A DNA stretch of 64,000 nucleotides from Paramarasmius palmivorus (Eukaryota; Basidiomycota; Agaricomycetes; Agaricales; Marasmiaceae). Shown one piece after another: positions 10,387 to 21,799 of this stretch. Positions within the stretch are counted from its first letter, which is position 1; every line of letters begins with the position of its first letter. The position numbers were made by a program, and so were the translations under genes. Under the pieces are notes generated by a model that searched no databases, was not told the DNA's origin, and saw only the letters and a list, made by a program, of their open reading frames with translations. The stretch is from positions 1 through 64,000 of the forward strand of contig JAYKXP010000123.1 in NCBI GenBank assembly GCA_037176845.1, read 5' to 3'.

Positions 10387-10700
10387 GTGCGGATACAGAC
10401 CGAATTGGAGAATGATGGTCACGAGTCCGGTGTCACAATGATTAACAAGCGCTTCGGGGACTATTCCTACCTAGATCTCCTCTCAAAACCCTCGCAAGTC
10501 ACATCTCTTTGCTATGTTCAGTTTCTTGGACATGCCGCTTCCTCGCCCTCAACAATCTCCGCCGCAATGTTCCTCTATTCTACCTGTCAAAGTAGACGTT
10601 GGCATGTACAACACAAGGCAGATTTCTGGCCTCAGGTTCCTATCGTTGAGAGCTCAACGCTCCGGGTGTGTCAAGAGTGTGTCAAGAACTGTTTCTGGGT
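10387..10700 (+). other. Orphan upstream region of an M-family gene
   Basis: This stretch aligns by eye with the leaders of the two intact M genes. It shares a CTGTCAAAGTAGACG-type motif (10574-10600 here, near 14545 and 36890 in the others) and the flanking CTCGCAAGTCACAT-type and CCGCAATG-type pieces. No M coding exon follows. It looks like a truncated duplication carrying only the promoter and leader. Confidence 0.5.
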
Positions 10701-10869
10701 AAGTATACCTTAGGTATATGCTCTTCCTTGTTTTCAACATACTTAAAAACTAGATGTAAGGAATTGTAATCCTAGAAATAGTCTTCATCTCGATATAGGA
10801 ATGAGCGACCAGCTATTCATTGGAAGGCGCTAACATGACAATTAGGTACCAAGGGGTTGCCAGAGCATT

Positions 10870-12430
10870 CACTCACAGACAAACGACGCTCGTTGATATC
10901 CGGTATGTATTTATCTCTTTTGAATAGACTTGCCGAGGGGACTTGCGTTCTGGGAAGTCAGTGTACTTCACCCTAAACGTGTCATTTGATAGGGTGAACC
11001 TCAAACAGATGAGTCGCAGACGGTATTCTCCGAACAGAGGAGATGCAGAACAATGAGGCATTGACGTTGACATGGAATGTATATTCGTAGCACATAATCT
11101 TCTGCTTCGTACTTGAACTCTCTATCCACGATCGTCAATGCTAGGATCTGCGAAGAATGAAGCCAGTGAGCATAATGATCGGAAAAGTAAGAGAAATACT
11201 TTATTGTCAGCCACAGCAAAAGCTCACAAAGCAATCATTAAACAGTCTCCGAGCGCCTTGTTAGCCCTGGCAAGATGTACATTCAAGATATCATTCATCT
11301 CAAAGATCCAATCCCAGAGGACCAAAAGGAAGCGACATCAGTGCATGAACAAGGGTAGATGGGTATCTTTCACCGACATAATTGATCAATTCTCGATTCC
11401 AGCTGATGCGTGAATCAATCCTGCTAACGCCAAAACATTACGGGTGCCTCGGCATCAGTTATTTTCATTTCGGGGCCACAGCAATCTCGGGGTCGTAAAT
11501 TGTCTTCGGAAGGTACTGTGGAAGGGTATCCTATCAAATTGGTATCACCGTCAGATATACAGGACAAGAAAATGAGATACTCACCTTAATCTTGCAGACT
11601 TTTATTTCTAATCCCAGACAGAAAGAATGCCTAGCGTTGAATCCCTCGCAATCGATTCGGCGTTTGAGGACTTAAGCATGAAGCGGGGTCAGTTCGGGGA
11701 AATTGAAGGATGTAAGAGTAAGAAGATGGAAACAAGGAACGGCGACAAAGTAGAGCGACACCCCAAAAGGAAACTGCGCCCATAGAAGGTTTGAGACTGT
11801 GAGAAATACATCCGAAATCAATGAGCTGAGTATCCCAAAATAACTTCTCGGCGCCCAACCTTGCACTGGAAGGTCTTCTACTCGGGTCCACCGAAAGTCC
11901 TGATACCCTTGGACATCCGGCACCACCACGAGACTTCTTTTCGTGTACTATTTTCTAACTCTTCTAGTGAATTCCTCGAACTCATGTATTGGTTATAGAT
12001 TCACCTATAGCATTGCAATAAATATCTACCACTATGATTGCTATCCGTAAACTATGTGGTCCAGAGGACAACAAAATTGATGCTCAATTTTCCGGGTGAC
12101 GTCATGAGGGGTATCAGGACTTTCGGTGGACCCAAGTATAGGCACCAGCATGTCATCCCTTGCTCTAGCGTGGAGCGTATGACATGTAGCGGAGGTCGGA
12201 AAAGCACATGTATCATGGAAACTGCAAGATGTGTAACAAGGCTGGAATAGGGAGGTATTGCAGTGACGGGAGTGGTAATGGAGAAGCAGGAATCTACGAA
12301 GCACGGGTCAGCAGATATCTGGATCATTCCGGCCTGTTGCCTCCATCCTGTGAACACCAGCATGAAGCTTCTGCCAGATGAGCTGATCATGACGACTTGG
12401 GTTCTCTATCTGCGGAAGTGTGTAGCTGAA
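10870..12430 (-). pseudogene. S-family gene copy 1 (intron-rich, broken)
   Basis: A minus-strand relic that aligns in pieces with 34.6-35.65 kb. Shared peptide pieces include ILALTIVDREFKYEAEDY here against ILALMVEYEGFNTR in copy 2. GFNARHSF here matches NARHSF in copy 2, and LPKTIYDPE here matches FPKTIHDPQ. Splice donors of the form AAGGTRAG follow several pieces. A possible first exon starts at the ATG at 12390 (MISSSGRSFMLVFTGW). Stops and shifts separate the pieces. The product is unknown; some exons are hydrophobic. It lies upstream of and opposite to M gene 1, the same arrangement as copy 2 and M gene 2. Confidence 0.45.
11884..12133. repeat. 25 bp inverted duplication inside S copy 1
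   Basis: 11884-11909 (starts GGGTCCACCGAAAGTCC) is repeated in inverse orientation at 12109-12133. The 200 bp between has no corresponding segment that I could find in S copy 2. A TGACGTCA palindrome lies at 12097-12104. Confidence 0.65.
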
Positions 12431-12439
12431 AGGAACATA

Positions 12440-13163
12440 AGGATTGGACTGTGAAAGGTGTGGGGAAAGAAACCTACAAGCCAGCTACATCGCATGCGTA
12501 GACTGTTGTTACAACCACGATGACGCTCGGCGGGTCAGCAGGTGGTAAAGGATTTGGTAGAGCTCTTGTGGAATTCGGTTTTCGCAAGGTAGTCCTGTCT
12601 CGGTTTCGGGTTCCTGGAACAAAGATCAGAGTGGAATAAAACGCACACTGATTCCTTTGGTTCGCTCCGTGCCACTCGATGGGCATTCATCTGGACTCTG
12701 GAGTAGAACACTTTTTTAGACGAGGTTATCAGTCACGGGCATTTTTCCTCATCACCTGTATTTTCCATTCAACCTTGGACAATTATGAACACAGACAACT
12801 ACACCTGCCTCCCTTGGATGTCACCTTGTGGAACTTCGGCAACAAATATCATCTCTCCAGCTCTCTACTTCCACAATTTCGTCTCTATTACCATGAGATC
12901 CAGATCCAGTCCAGTTTCCGGTACCAATTACCTTGACCAACCGTCACTATCCCATACATTCTCTGAAGACTAACGAAAGACCAATGGTGGCGTCAGGACG
13001 GATGTTCACTGCAGAAAGATGCTTGATGCCCTGAACGGAGGAGAGTGTGAGGGGTCGTGGAATGCTGGACATGGAAGGTGGACATTGGTGGAATGGGCAG
13101 ATTGAGATGGCAGTTGCGTCGTTCAGTTGACAATGCTTGTCATCTGAGCGTTGGGTGCGGTTG
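12440..13163. other. Intergenic region between S1 and M1
   Basis: No intact gene is seen. From about 12.98 kb it aligns with 36.42-36.6 kb, so the duplication that made the two S-M pairs includes it. Confidence 0.4.
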
Positions 13164-13173
13164 GGCAGTGTTG

Positions 13174-13344
13174 GTTGAGTAACGTTACTCGACCATTACT
13201 TAACTGTTACTTGAACGCCATTCTGTGTATCTAGGTTGGTGAATTTACAGTTGTTGCCGGACGTTACTCACCTGTTACTCAATGTTACTCAAATTTAGTA
13301 AAGTAACGTTACTCAAGTACCGTTACTCAAAAATGTCGTGGCCC
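13174..13344. mobile_element. 171 bp MITE-like insertion with preserved empty site
   Basis: It is flanked by GGCAGTGTTG at 13164-13173 and 13345-13354. The paralogous region upstream of M gene 2 has a single GGCAGTGTTG at 36587-36596 and no insert. The insert is built of GTTACT/AGTAAC motifs, including the palindrome GAGTAACGTTACTC. An 8-10 bp duplication suits hAT-type insertion. The outer ends are not good inverted repeats. Confidence 0.65.
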
Positions 13345-13489
13345 GGCAGTGTTGATAACTAAATGACTGCTAATGGTCCCATTTTCTGGGTATTTTCTTC
13401 TGTTGAAGGTTCTGTATACCCCATTTTGTTGCAAGTCGCGTGTTCTTTGCAGAGAGGGAATCAGAGAAAACAAAGAAGCACTCGGCACC

Positions 13490-14350
13490 AGTGATGGGCT
13501 TGATTATGATGGACTTGACGGGGTCTGATCAGGGTCTTGACCGAGTCATGACCCCGTCTGACCTTTGACGCTCTGAAGGTCAAGGTCAAGCACTGCCTTG
13601 GCAGGTGATAAGCTGAACGGCCAGAAGAAAGTGCTCGGGCGCTTCTGTGACCACTTTAACTTGGTGACCTCGCATTTCTTGAGGTCAGTTTCTCCGGGAT
13701 TGATTAGAGTAGTTTTTGAGCCTTCAAGATTCAAGCCTCGGTGCACAGATAGTGTTGCTGCCAACAATCCAATATCATGACTATGTTTTCGATTTGAATA
13801 TAACCGTTCCACCATATTCCACAGACAATAAATGCTATGTATACACAACATTTTCAGTACTTCACAATCGTCGATCGATCTATTTGTTTCTGGCCTATGA
13901 AATATGTTTTGCCAGGTGTACTGACAGTGTAACAGAGGATATTGGTGTGTCGTTGTAATAGCTCCCTAGACGAGACGTCTAGGTATGGTAGCTTAGAGCC
14001 TTAGATTGGCCTTAGATCACCCGAGACCTGGACACAACGAGGTTTTATAACAACGTAGGTACAAGTACTGGGCAAAATAAGACTAACCAAGGTAAGGAAA
14101 TGAGCTTGTTTATATAGTGGTGGTCCGGGCAAACGGGTAACGGGAATCCAGAGATGGTAAGGAACGCATGAATGTTGGGATGTAAGCGTAGGCGTTACAG
14201 TCGTCGTGCGCGGAAACTGCGCAGATCAGGACGAAACCATTGTTGGTATATGACCTTCAAATTTGACTTCTCGGTCAGACGGGGTCTGACTAGGGTCAAG
14301 GGTCTGGGTCAAAGGTCACCGGTCAATGTTCAGCACCTCAGTCAAACCGG
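13490..14350. mobile_element. TGACC-rich insertion upstream of M gene 1
   Basis: Both ends are dense in TGACC/GGTCA: 13505-13610 contains GACGGGGTCTGATCAGGGTC and 14250-14330 contains CAGACGGGGTCTGAC. The segment between interrupts the alignment with the region upstream of M gene 2 (about 36.72-36.78 kb), where it is absent. No transposase is present. Exact ends are uncertain. Confidence 0.45.
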
Positions 14351-14624
14351 AATAGGCGGCCCTATATCGCCGATTGTATCAGCAGAGCCTCAAATCAAAT
14401 TATCACGGGTTCATCTGCCGTTTTCACGGGCGCGTTACGCTTCAGGGAATCGCGTCCTTTCAAACGCCTCAGAAATCACATTTCCATGCTGGCACATCTT
14501 TACCGTATGCCCTGCAATCTCCACCGCAATGATCTTCTACTCCAGCTGTCAGAGTAGACGCCGGCGTGTACAACACGAGACTACAGATAGAGGACGCAAT
14601 GCTTCGGCTCCCTTCCTCCATTCG

Positions 14625-16303
14625 ATGCTTCTCCTCTGGGCCCTTGCGAGGCCCATCGCTTCGAGCCTCTCCGCTGCCTCCTCCAACGAATCCGCATCAT
14701 TCGATCCTACAACCGGCGAGTGCATCGACATCAACGGCTGCCGTACCACCACCGGTATCTTGTGGAGTTGTCTCTCCGTTGTATTTATTTGTACCTGGGT
14801 GGCCATCCACCCCAACATTCCAGTTCCAGGAACTCATTCAGCGGTAGCGGTCTACCAAAACGTCGAGTTGATGGTTGTAGCCCTTCTTGCGCCCGAGTTT
14901 ATGATTCTGTGGGCGATGAGACAGCGGGAGAAGGCAAAGGAGATTCGAGATAGGTTCAAGGGTGCGTGTCCACCTTGATTAATACTCTAGTACTATTACT
15001 GATGCTTTCTTCTCAGGGTATGGGTGGGGGATGTCACATGGGTTCTTCATTATAATGGGAGGTTTTGCATTATACGATGGGGAGGAATTCCGTGGACATC
15101 TTTGGGATAGAAAGAGAGGGGAGAGGTGGAGGTATCCATATGATGGCCAATCAGAAGCATTGTTTGGGGTAATCAAGGACTACCATAAGGCGCATCAGGA
15201 GCTTGAAAATAAAGTGAGTCGCAACTCGCCCATTTTACTGGTATCACAGGGCCAGGATTTACTGTCTCCAGAGAAATGGACATGCAAAAAGCTCAGCATC
15301 TTCTACGCCTTCAGATGGCCATGAAATTACCCCCGTGATGCCCACCCAGGAGACGTCATTACCTCCCTCTTCCGAACTCACAACCCCCCTCGAATTCCTC
15401 GTCGCCAAAGGTTACATCACCCTCACCGAAGACGAAATCAAGGACAAAAGCCATGCCGACGTTATCACCAAATCTATCGCCGTCATCCAAACAACCTGGT
15501 TCATCATGCAGGTCATTGCTCGCGCAGTCGAGGGTCTGGCTATCACGGAGCTCGAGATCGTCACCGTTGGATTCGCGATTCTGAACTTTGGGACGTACTT
15601 CCTGTGGTGGAATAAACCCCTTCGTGTTGGACATCATGTTCGGGTGTATTGGAGGCACAGGGAGATGAAAATTGAAAGGAAAGAAGGGCAGGAGGGCCCG
15701 GGAGAGGAGGTGGGGAAGCGCAAGGAGAGCTGGCTTTGTTGGCTTGGAAGGGCAGCTACCAATGTGGTTGGCTACATCTATCTCAACAACACCCCCAAGG
15801 GTTTCGCCTCATGGATCTTGAAGTTGAGCTTCCTTCCGCTAGTAATCCTAGATCACATCTTCATTGTATGCTTCGGAATCCTCATCGACCGAGACAGCAG
15901 CGCCCTAGCAACCCCAATCTCCTCCAGATTAGGGAACGACCCTCTCGACCTCTACATCACCGTCTACGGAATCGCCGCCCTCTTCGGCGCCATCCACTGC
16001 ATCCCATGGGTTTTCCACTTTCCGACTCATATCGAACAGCTGCTTTGGCGTATATCAGCTGTGGCGGTTGCGGTTGCGCCGGTTGCGATGGGGCTTTTGC
16101 ATGGGTATTGGAAAAGGTTCTTAGACAAAGATGATCCAGACTTGTTGGACGTCATAGCATTTATCCTCATCCTCATCCTTTCCCTCGCATACGCCGTCTT
16201 CCGCATATCCCTCATTGTCATCGCATTCACCTCCCTACGAGATCTTTCCCCGAGCGCATATCAAACCGTTCAATGGACGATTTTATGGCCTCACATTGGA
16301 TGA
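14625..16303 (+). CDS. M1: multi-pass membrane protein, intact, three exons
   Basis: Exons 14625-14961, 15017-15213 and 15272-16303 give 521 residues without a stop; both introns are GT..AG with matching phases. A likely signal peptide (1-18) is followed by a short outer loop with C33 and C39. Membrane segments lie near 44-61 and 81-98 and around the exon 2 motif GMSHGFFIIMGG. An acidic/Ser/Pro linker precedes LTEDEIKD (229-236), WFIMQ (254-258), TELE (270-273) and WWNKPL (290-295). Four or five further membrane helices follow, and the tail ends near SAYQTVQWT. The order TEDEI, WFIMQ, TELE, WWNKPL matches a membrane-protein family expanded in Agaricomycetes whose function is unknown to me. 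The start was chosen at the ATG before the hydrophobic leader; a longer in-frame extension from 14172 exists but is not shared with M2. It pairs with S copy 1 upstream. Confidence 0.85.
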
Positions 16304-16309
16304 CTGGAG

Positions 16310-16620
16310 TAGTAGACATACCTCAGCTTCTTGTTGATTTGTTGGTCATATCCTCATATCCCTCGTTTCGTTTACTTGATTTTGATGTTATATCTCGTAT
16401 GCACCTTCGCCATTGTTTTCGTTGCTACTATGGTTTCGCATAAACCTATCGCTGGTCTTCTCTTTGCGATGCTCACAGCTTCTATCTCGTATGTCTATCG
16501 AAAAGTACATAAAGCCTTGGTCTAACAGCTCAGTTGCGTTTCATCTGTATGTCGTGCTCTCAATGTCAAACTATCTATCCCCAGAACTCCTGTTTATTGA
16601 ATCCTAAAATCTGCTTCCAT
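16310..16620 (+). other. M1 downstream region
   Basis: Non-coding. It aligns with 38.61-38.9 kb after M gene 2, so the duplication extends past the gene. Short open frames here are not conserved between the copies. Confidence 0.4.
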
Positions 16621-16639
16621 GTCGAGATCACGGTCGCAG

Positions 16640-19140
16640 CCAACCTTTGCTGAAATTATCGCGAGCGCTATGTCATTGTGAGTTCGTCACTCCGGAGATA
16701 GATGCAAGGGAACGTACAGCAGACCCGAGATCAAGAAAGCTCGGCTTCCAGCAAAGAAAATGGATACCTGGTAAAGTCTGAGTGTGAGCGATACAAAGGT
16801 GGTGTTCTAACGCACCCTATCTTGAGGTTCAAGCCAATTACATCGGCGGGCCTAATCTGAATCTGCTTATAAGCTGAACGAATAAGTGCAATTCTATGCC
16901 TCTGGTCACCTGTAGGCCGCGTATCTCCGATAGTAAGAGATACGGAATATTCCAGAAAGGCTCCTTGGGTTACGCTCGCGAGATGACCGATATCCGTGGA
17001 GCTTCCGCTTGTAAGCTTCCATCGAAGCTCAAAGGTAGCAGAACACTGAAAAGATGCGTTATTACTCGGAGTACATGGGTGAAATGAAGCCATACATGGG
17101 GCAAAGTAGCATTCGGCACCAATCACGACGTAACCTCTGGATACAGGTTAGATATCAAAGGAGCCATATAAGAGGATCAGATACCTGATCGTATGACAAC
17201 GGAGCAGCCGGCTACGCGTGCCCTGCACTAGCATGAGCCTCGGGCTGCATTAATCAAGAATTTAGGATGTACAATGAACATCTTTATAGTTGAGTAAATC
17301 TCATGACGTCTGAGGGGGTAACACTTTGAGAAAGGATAGTACACGAACGATGTGACGACGACGTACCTACTAGATCCACGGAGACAGATCCCGGTAGTTA
17401 GTTTCTTTGTACTTGAAGTCCATCGTACCGAATAACGGGCATCTGCGTAAGAACAACGAAATGCTGAGTGTCACGATTTGAGAAATAAGAAAGAGGACAC
17501 TTACCTTCAACTCGAGTGTATGGGCTTGGCCATCGACATAAGGATAGCCAAGTAAATTATGCATGAACAACGGCCAAATGCCTCATCTATTCTGGGAAAC
17601 CAGGCTGTCGACGGCGATATGAGCATCTAAAATTTGATTTTTGACTAGAATAGATAGTGTTAGCAGGATCGACGGCGCAAATGAAAACATACTCACAATA
17701 GGACATATCGCCTCATTGAGCTAGCTTCAATAACGCCGCTTTCGCGAAACCTAGTTCCAAGACCGTAGGAACCCATCGCTCGTCGGCTTAGCACGCCAGA
17801 ACACAGCTGAGTGTTGCTTTTGATCTGGCCGATGTCGTAGAGTTCAGGCCGTAGGTTCGCATTGGATTGCTTTCGATCTAGATAAGCTTAGTGTATTGCC
17901 GTTAGTATAACGATCAGAACACATCGTTCAGGTACATACTTTGCGACACTAGCACGTTCTCCGTCCTAGAAAGAAGCAAGGAACGATGTCGTTGAAGCCC
18001 TATGCGCCTATGTATGCGGTAATGTTAGCTCGAGGAAGAAGAGAGAGGGTAAGAAAGGGAAAAAAGGAGTTGGAATGGGAGCCGAATGTGACGTACACCG
18101 TTCACGGTATTACTTGGCAGTAGATTGTGATGAAGCACCAGAAACGAAGAGGGCGAAAAAGATAGGATAAGATAACAAGTCGCGGGGCACTCCGCAGAGG
18201 TTTAGCGGACTTGCCTGGGAGTATCTTCTGGGGGGCAGGCACTGTGCCTCGATAACATATACTGGGACTGGAGGATGAACAGAGCGTGTGGTGTGTCACA
18301 TGAAGGATCTGCGTGAGGAGAATGAGTCAGCCTTTTAATCTTGTTGTTCTCTGGAGGATAAGGGCACGAGAAGAGGCACCGATGGCAAATAGCGGGGACA
18401 AGGTAAAGAAGGAAGGAGAACGTACAGAATTCGGGTTTTAGCCATCCAGCGCCTCCAGGAATCGACACCAGAACTCTCTCTGATCTCAGGCCGTCGTCAG
18501 CCTAGCTTGTCTTGTCCCAGTACGAGGTCCCAGGGATGAAGTTGAGTTTGACGTTTTTCGTGTTGGTGAGCCTATGAGAAGGACGTGAGTACAGAGGAAG
18601 AGAAAGAAATTAACAAGACGTACGACTCGGAGCCCTTTGCAGCATAATATACATCTACGGCACGCGAAGGATAGGTTGCTGCATCGAGAAGGGGCCGTTA
18701 GCGGAGCCAGTCTTTGGTGATGGAGGCTAGGTCTTTGTATTTGCTGAAGGGGAGGTATCGGGGGAATAAAGGGAAGGAGGCGAGAGGAAGATAGTGGATT
18801 GGAGGCCTGAAAGGATGTAGTCTGGATTATAGCCTTCTGTAGCGCAGGAAGGAGCATAGGGAGCTTGATGCTCGTGTTAGAGTGGATCCGGTGAACTAGG
18901 GTTTGTATAACAAGGGACGGCGAGGGGAATTGACTTGGATGAAAGCAATGCTGAGAGTAGGCTGCCCCAAAGTCGTAGTCGTTGGAGAAGTCAGAGAGAA
19001 CGAACACAAAAAAGAAGAGGAAGCGGAAGAAAAAGAAAAGTTCCGCCGACGTCACCTGTCCGTGGCATGCACTGCCGCAAGTCGGCACCAATCCGACGCG
19101 CGCTTGCAGATGTCTTTCAAAACCGATGTACAGCAATGAA
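16640..19140 (-). pseudogene. R-family gene, copy R1
   Basis: A minus-strand, intron-rich relic. An intron at 17046-17095 (50 nt, TAATAAC branch) matches one at 28343-28392 in R3. An intron at 18572-18623 (52 nt) matches introns in R6 and R7. Pieces in gene order: a 5' exon with a hydrophobic start near 18.9-18.65 kb; PGTSYWDK near 18.52 kb; VSIPGGAGWLKPEF near 18.46 kb; HNLLGYPYVDGQAHTLELK (ending at a GTAAG donor near 17.51 kb); CSATFELRWKL near 17.03 kb. Exons are short and often separated by stops, so no full protein can be made. The family is unrecognised; several exons in sister copies look membrane-spanning. Confidence 0.5.
19021..19080. promoter_or_regulatory. R1/T1 shared intergenic region
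   Basis: A purine-rich GCGGAAGAAAAAGAAAAG tract is followed by CGACGTCA (19047-19054), one mismatch from the CRE/ATF palindrome. R1 runs left from here and T1 runs right. Confidence 0.45.
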
Positions 19141-19189
19141 CAGAATCAACACCCTACTGCTATCTCGAGGTCAATATGCTGTTACTCCT

Positions 19190-21180
19190 TAGTACATAAT
19201 CTCAATCCGACAAAGTTTCATACGCGTTCCGACTGTCCACTGTTCCATTGTACTCCTACGTCCCATCTCGATATCGATTGATTCCCCGACTCCCGAGGAA
19301 ACAATCAAACTCGTATCCGCCAACATCAATAAAGCTTCAAGGTTCAGAGCCTGGGGAAAACTGTAAGTATCAAGAATTTGGGACATGGGAGAAAAACTGC
19401 GTACCATCACAGATGCACCGCGACTTTCCACTCTAACTATACCCCCAGCGTCGACTGTGTCTTCGAGGATGTCGAGTTTTCAAACTTTCGAGGCTGATTG
19501 AATGGTTCTTGAAATAGATTCTGAACCAGCAGACGATTCGGTATGTATCTTCTTTCAGCTCTTCTTGAGTTTTCGCTTGCTGTTCGTAAAGGATACACCT
19601 GGAAAAGGCACCGTTAGCTTTTGTATAAGGAGACATTGGACGTGCATAAATGGAGGTATACCTCCAGACTGATGATCGCTTTTCCCCAGGCACCTAAACT
19701 TCTCTTTGACATTCTCCGACAACCAGATCCGAGCTGCAACCTTTCAAGCCCAGGTATACGATGCATGTACGAAAACAAAAGGCTTCCGGTACTAACAAGG
19801 GGCTTGTACAGAATATCTCGAAAACTACGTCTGTTGTCAGCACAGAAAAGCCCAAAACGAGAAGATGGAATATGACGACGTACTGAATCTTCTCCTGTAG
19901 TCCTCAAATCATTTTTCAGCCGCTTTCCCTCGTCCATGCCTTTTGCCCATCCAGACCACGAATTCCTCCAAGTCAGGTATACCTCAGGAAGAGGTCTGGA
20001 GAGGAATCATGGGGTTCAACAGTCAGTAAGGGAACGATTCACCAAGAAGAAAACGTACAATGGGATACCGAGGCCTATTTCGGCTGCCAATGGGTGAGTA
20101 AGAGGGGGAAAAAGGGAACGAAGGTTTGACGATCCTCGTGGTCACAGTGCACGACGTTGTCGACGCCGTTTCCCACGACGTCCACGCTTCCTTTATCACC
20201 ACCACGACAGTCGTCTCGGGTCATCAACATCAACTCGGCTATTTCATTATCTGGCTTCTCTTCCCTTCCTTTCACCACGATCCCGATTATCGGATATCCT
20301 GGATCCTGGACATTTTCGACTAGAACCTTGGTTCGCCGCGATCTCTCCTCTTCGACCACGATTCCTGGTTATTGGGTATCGTCGACGCGTTTTTCGACTT
20401 GGAAACTTGGTCCGTCGCAAATGCACATATCCTTCGAACTGAAAATGTTTCGGATGAACTTGAACGTTTGGGTTCCAGCTTTAAATGGAGTGCTATCGAT
20501 TACTCAAAAATGTGTAGGCCCGAGGCGGTTGTACGCAGAGCGTGAATGCAATCCCAATAGCGGTCGGAGTATGGCATACCTCAGTTATCCACGGTACGTG
20601 TAACTGTCTACACCTGAAGTCGCTGATTACTCACTTCACGCATTCAAAGGAATACGTTACACGTAGAATACCGCTAAAACATTGCGCTACATATTTCCTG
20701 GAAAGTCTTAGAAATACTCCAAGTTTGCTGCTTCTTCGAGCCTCAAGGTGTCCACTCCGCTTCATCGTCGAAGTCTACCGTTTCCCTGATATCCTGAATA
20801 GCCGGAGTTCATGTGCCATGGACCTCGCGATTGGACTGGGATGGGTCACTATCGAGCAGTTGGCATTGGATTCGGTATTTCTCGGAAACACTCATCGTTC
20901 ACGAATCTTGTAGGTGTTTAACTTTCCTCCTTCTAATCCTGATTCCTGGTTAATCTCCGACCGAGATTACGAACATCATAGCGTTGTGCCTTGTGATATT
21001 CATTCGCCGATGTACTTCGACGTTGTTCACGATAGCAGCATCCGAACGGAAAAGGCTTTTCCCGAATGAGTCTGTTAGTCAAGGGCTATTGTGGGTATCT
21101 GGTCATGGATGCATTCTGGAGCACGACGAGTGCCGTTACAACTCCCAGGAAAGGTATCACTTACCATTGTACAGCTTGTA
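19190..21180 (+). pseudogene. T-family gene, copy T1
   Basis: A plus-strand relic. An intron at 19754-19811 (58 nt) has a perfect TACTAAC at 19790-19796 and the same exon context as the T5 intron 46703-46763. Exon pieces: FPQAPKLLFDILRQPDPS before it and EYLENYVCCQHRKAQNEK after it. The family landmark GTTTCCCACGACG is at 20168-20180. Further right, ENVSDELERLGSSFKWSA aligns with T5. Stops interrupt the frames. The product is unknown. Confidence 0.45.
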
Positions 21181-21189
21181 CTGAGACGA

Positions 21190-21790
21190 ATACCTTCACT
21201 GTGCGCTGATGCCAAACATAGCAACTTCCGACGTTGAATCTAATAACTATTGGATAAATAACCGTATTAGTGTTGGCAATGTGTAGAGGAAACTACCAAG
21301 TAATCACAGCGATTATGACCAATGGCATGACTGGTACACTTTACCTTCGTATGAGGAGTACAGATTGAGAGATGAAGTGGGAATCAACACAGTAAACAAA
21401 GCCCCAAAACCGAGAGTGGTCCGTCGTCTCTGCAAGCATTATGAGAACGTGCCAATAACCTCAGGGCTGGTAGTCTTCACTAGATTAAAGCGTATTCAGG
21501 GTGAGCAGCGTATAGTACGGAAATCGCAACATACCTCGACATATCCGAATCGTATTGAAGTTGGGAACCTGGAATCGATGCACATGTACCAAGACTGGCA
21601 GTCCTGGTCCAAGGTGAAAATGAGCGCATCGACACGAGGTCTACGCCAGCGCCGGCACATGATAGCACGCGAACGTGAGCAGCTTGTAGAATATGTAGTT
21701 TCCGGCGTGAAACCAAGCCATCTTCACCGAACACATACGACAAATGTGTAGTCTAAAAGAAAATGATGGTATTGTAAGAGTCAGAGAAGC
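21190..21790. other. Junction between T1 and R2
   Basis: An open frame at 21365-21751 is basic and low in hydrophobics. The minus strand shows donor-like AGGTATGT sites, typical of R-unit exons. I see nothing that supports a distinct gene. Confidence 0.3.
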
Positions 21791-21799
21791 AAGCCAAAA

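Noticed and set aside
14172..14624. N-terminal extension of M1 from an upstream ATG
   Set aside because: Runs through the TGACC-rich insertion and leader, is not conserved in M2, and lacks the signal-peptide start that both copies share.
20157..20603. 148-residue plus-strand frame in T1
   Set aside because: The best cross-copy similarity of this region is spread over other frames. The open run is not kept in T2-T6.
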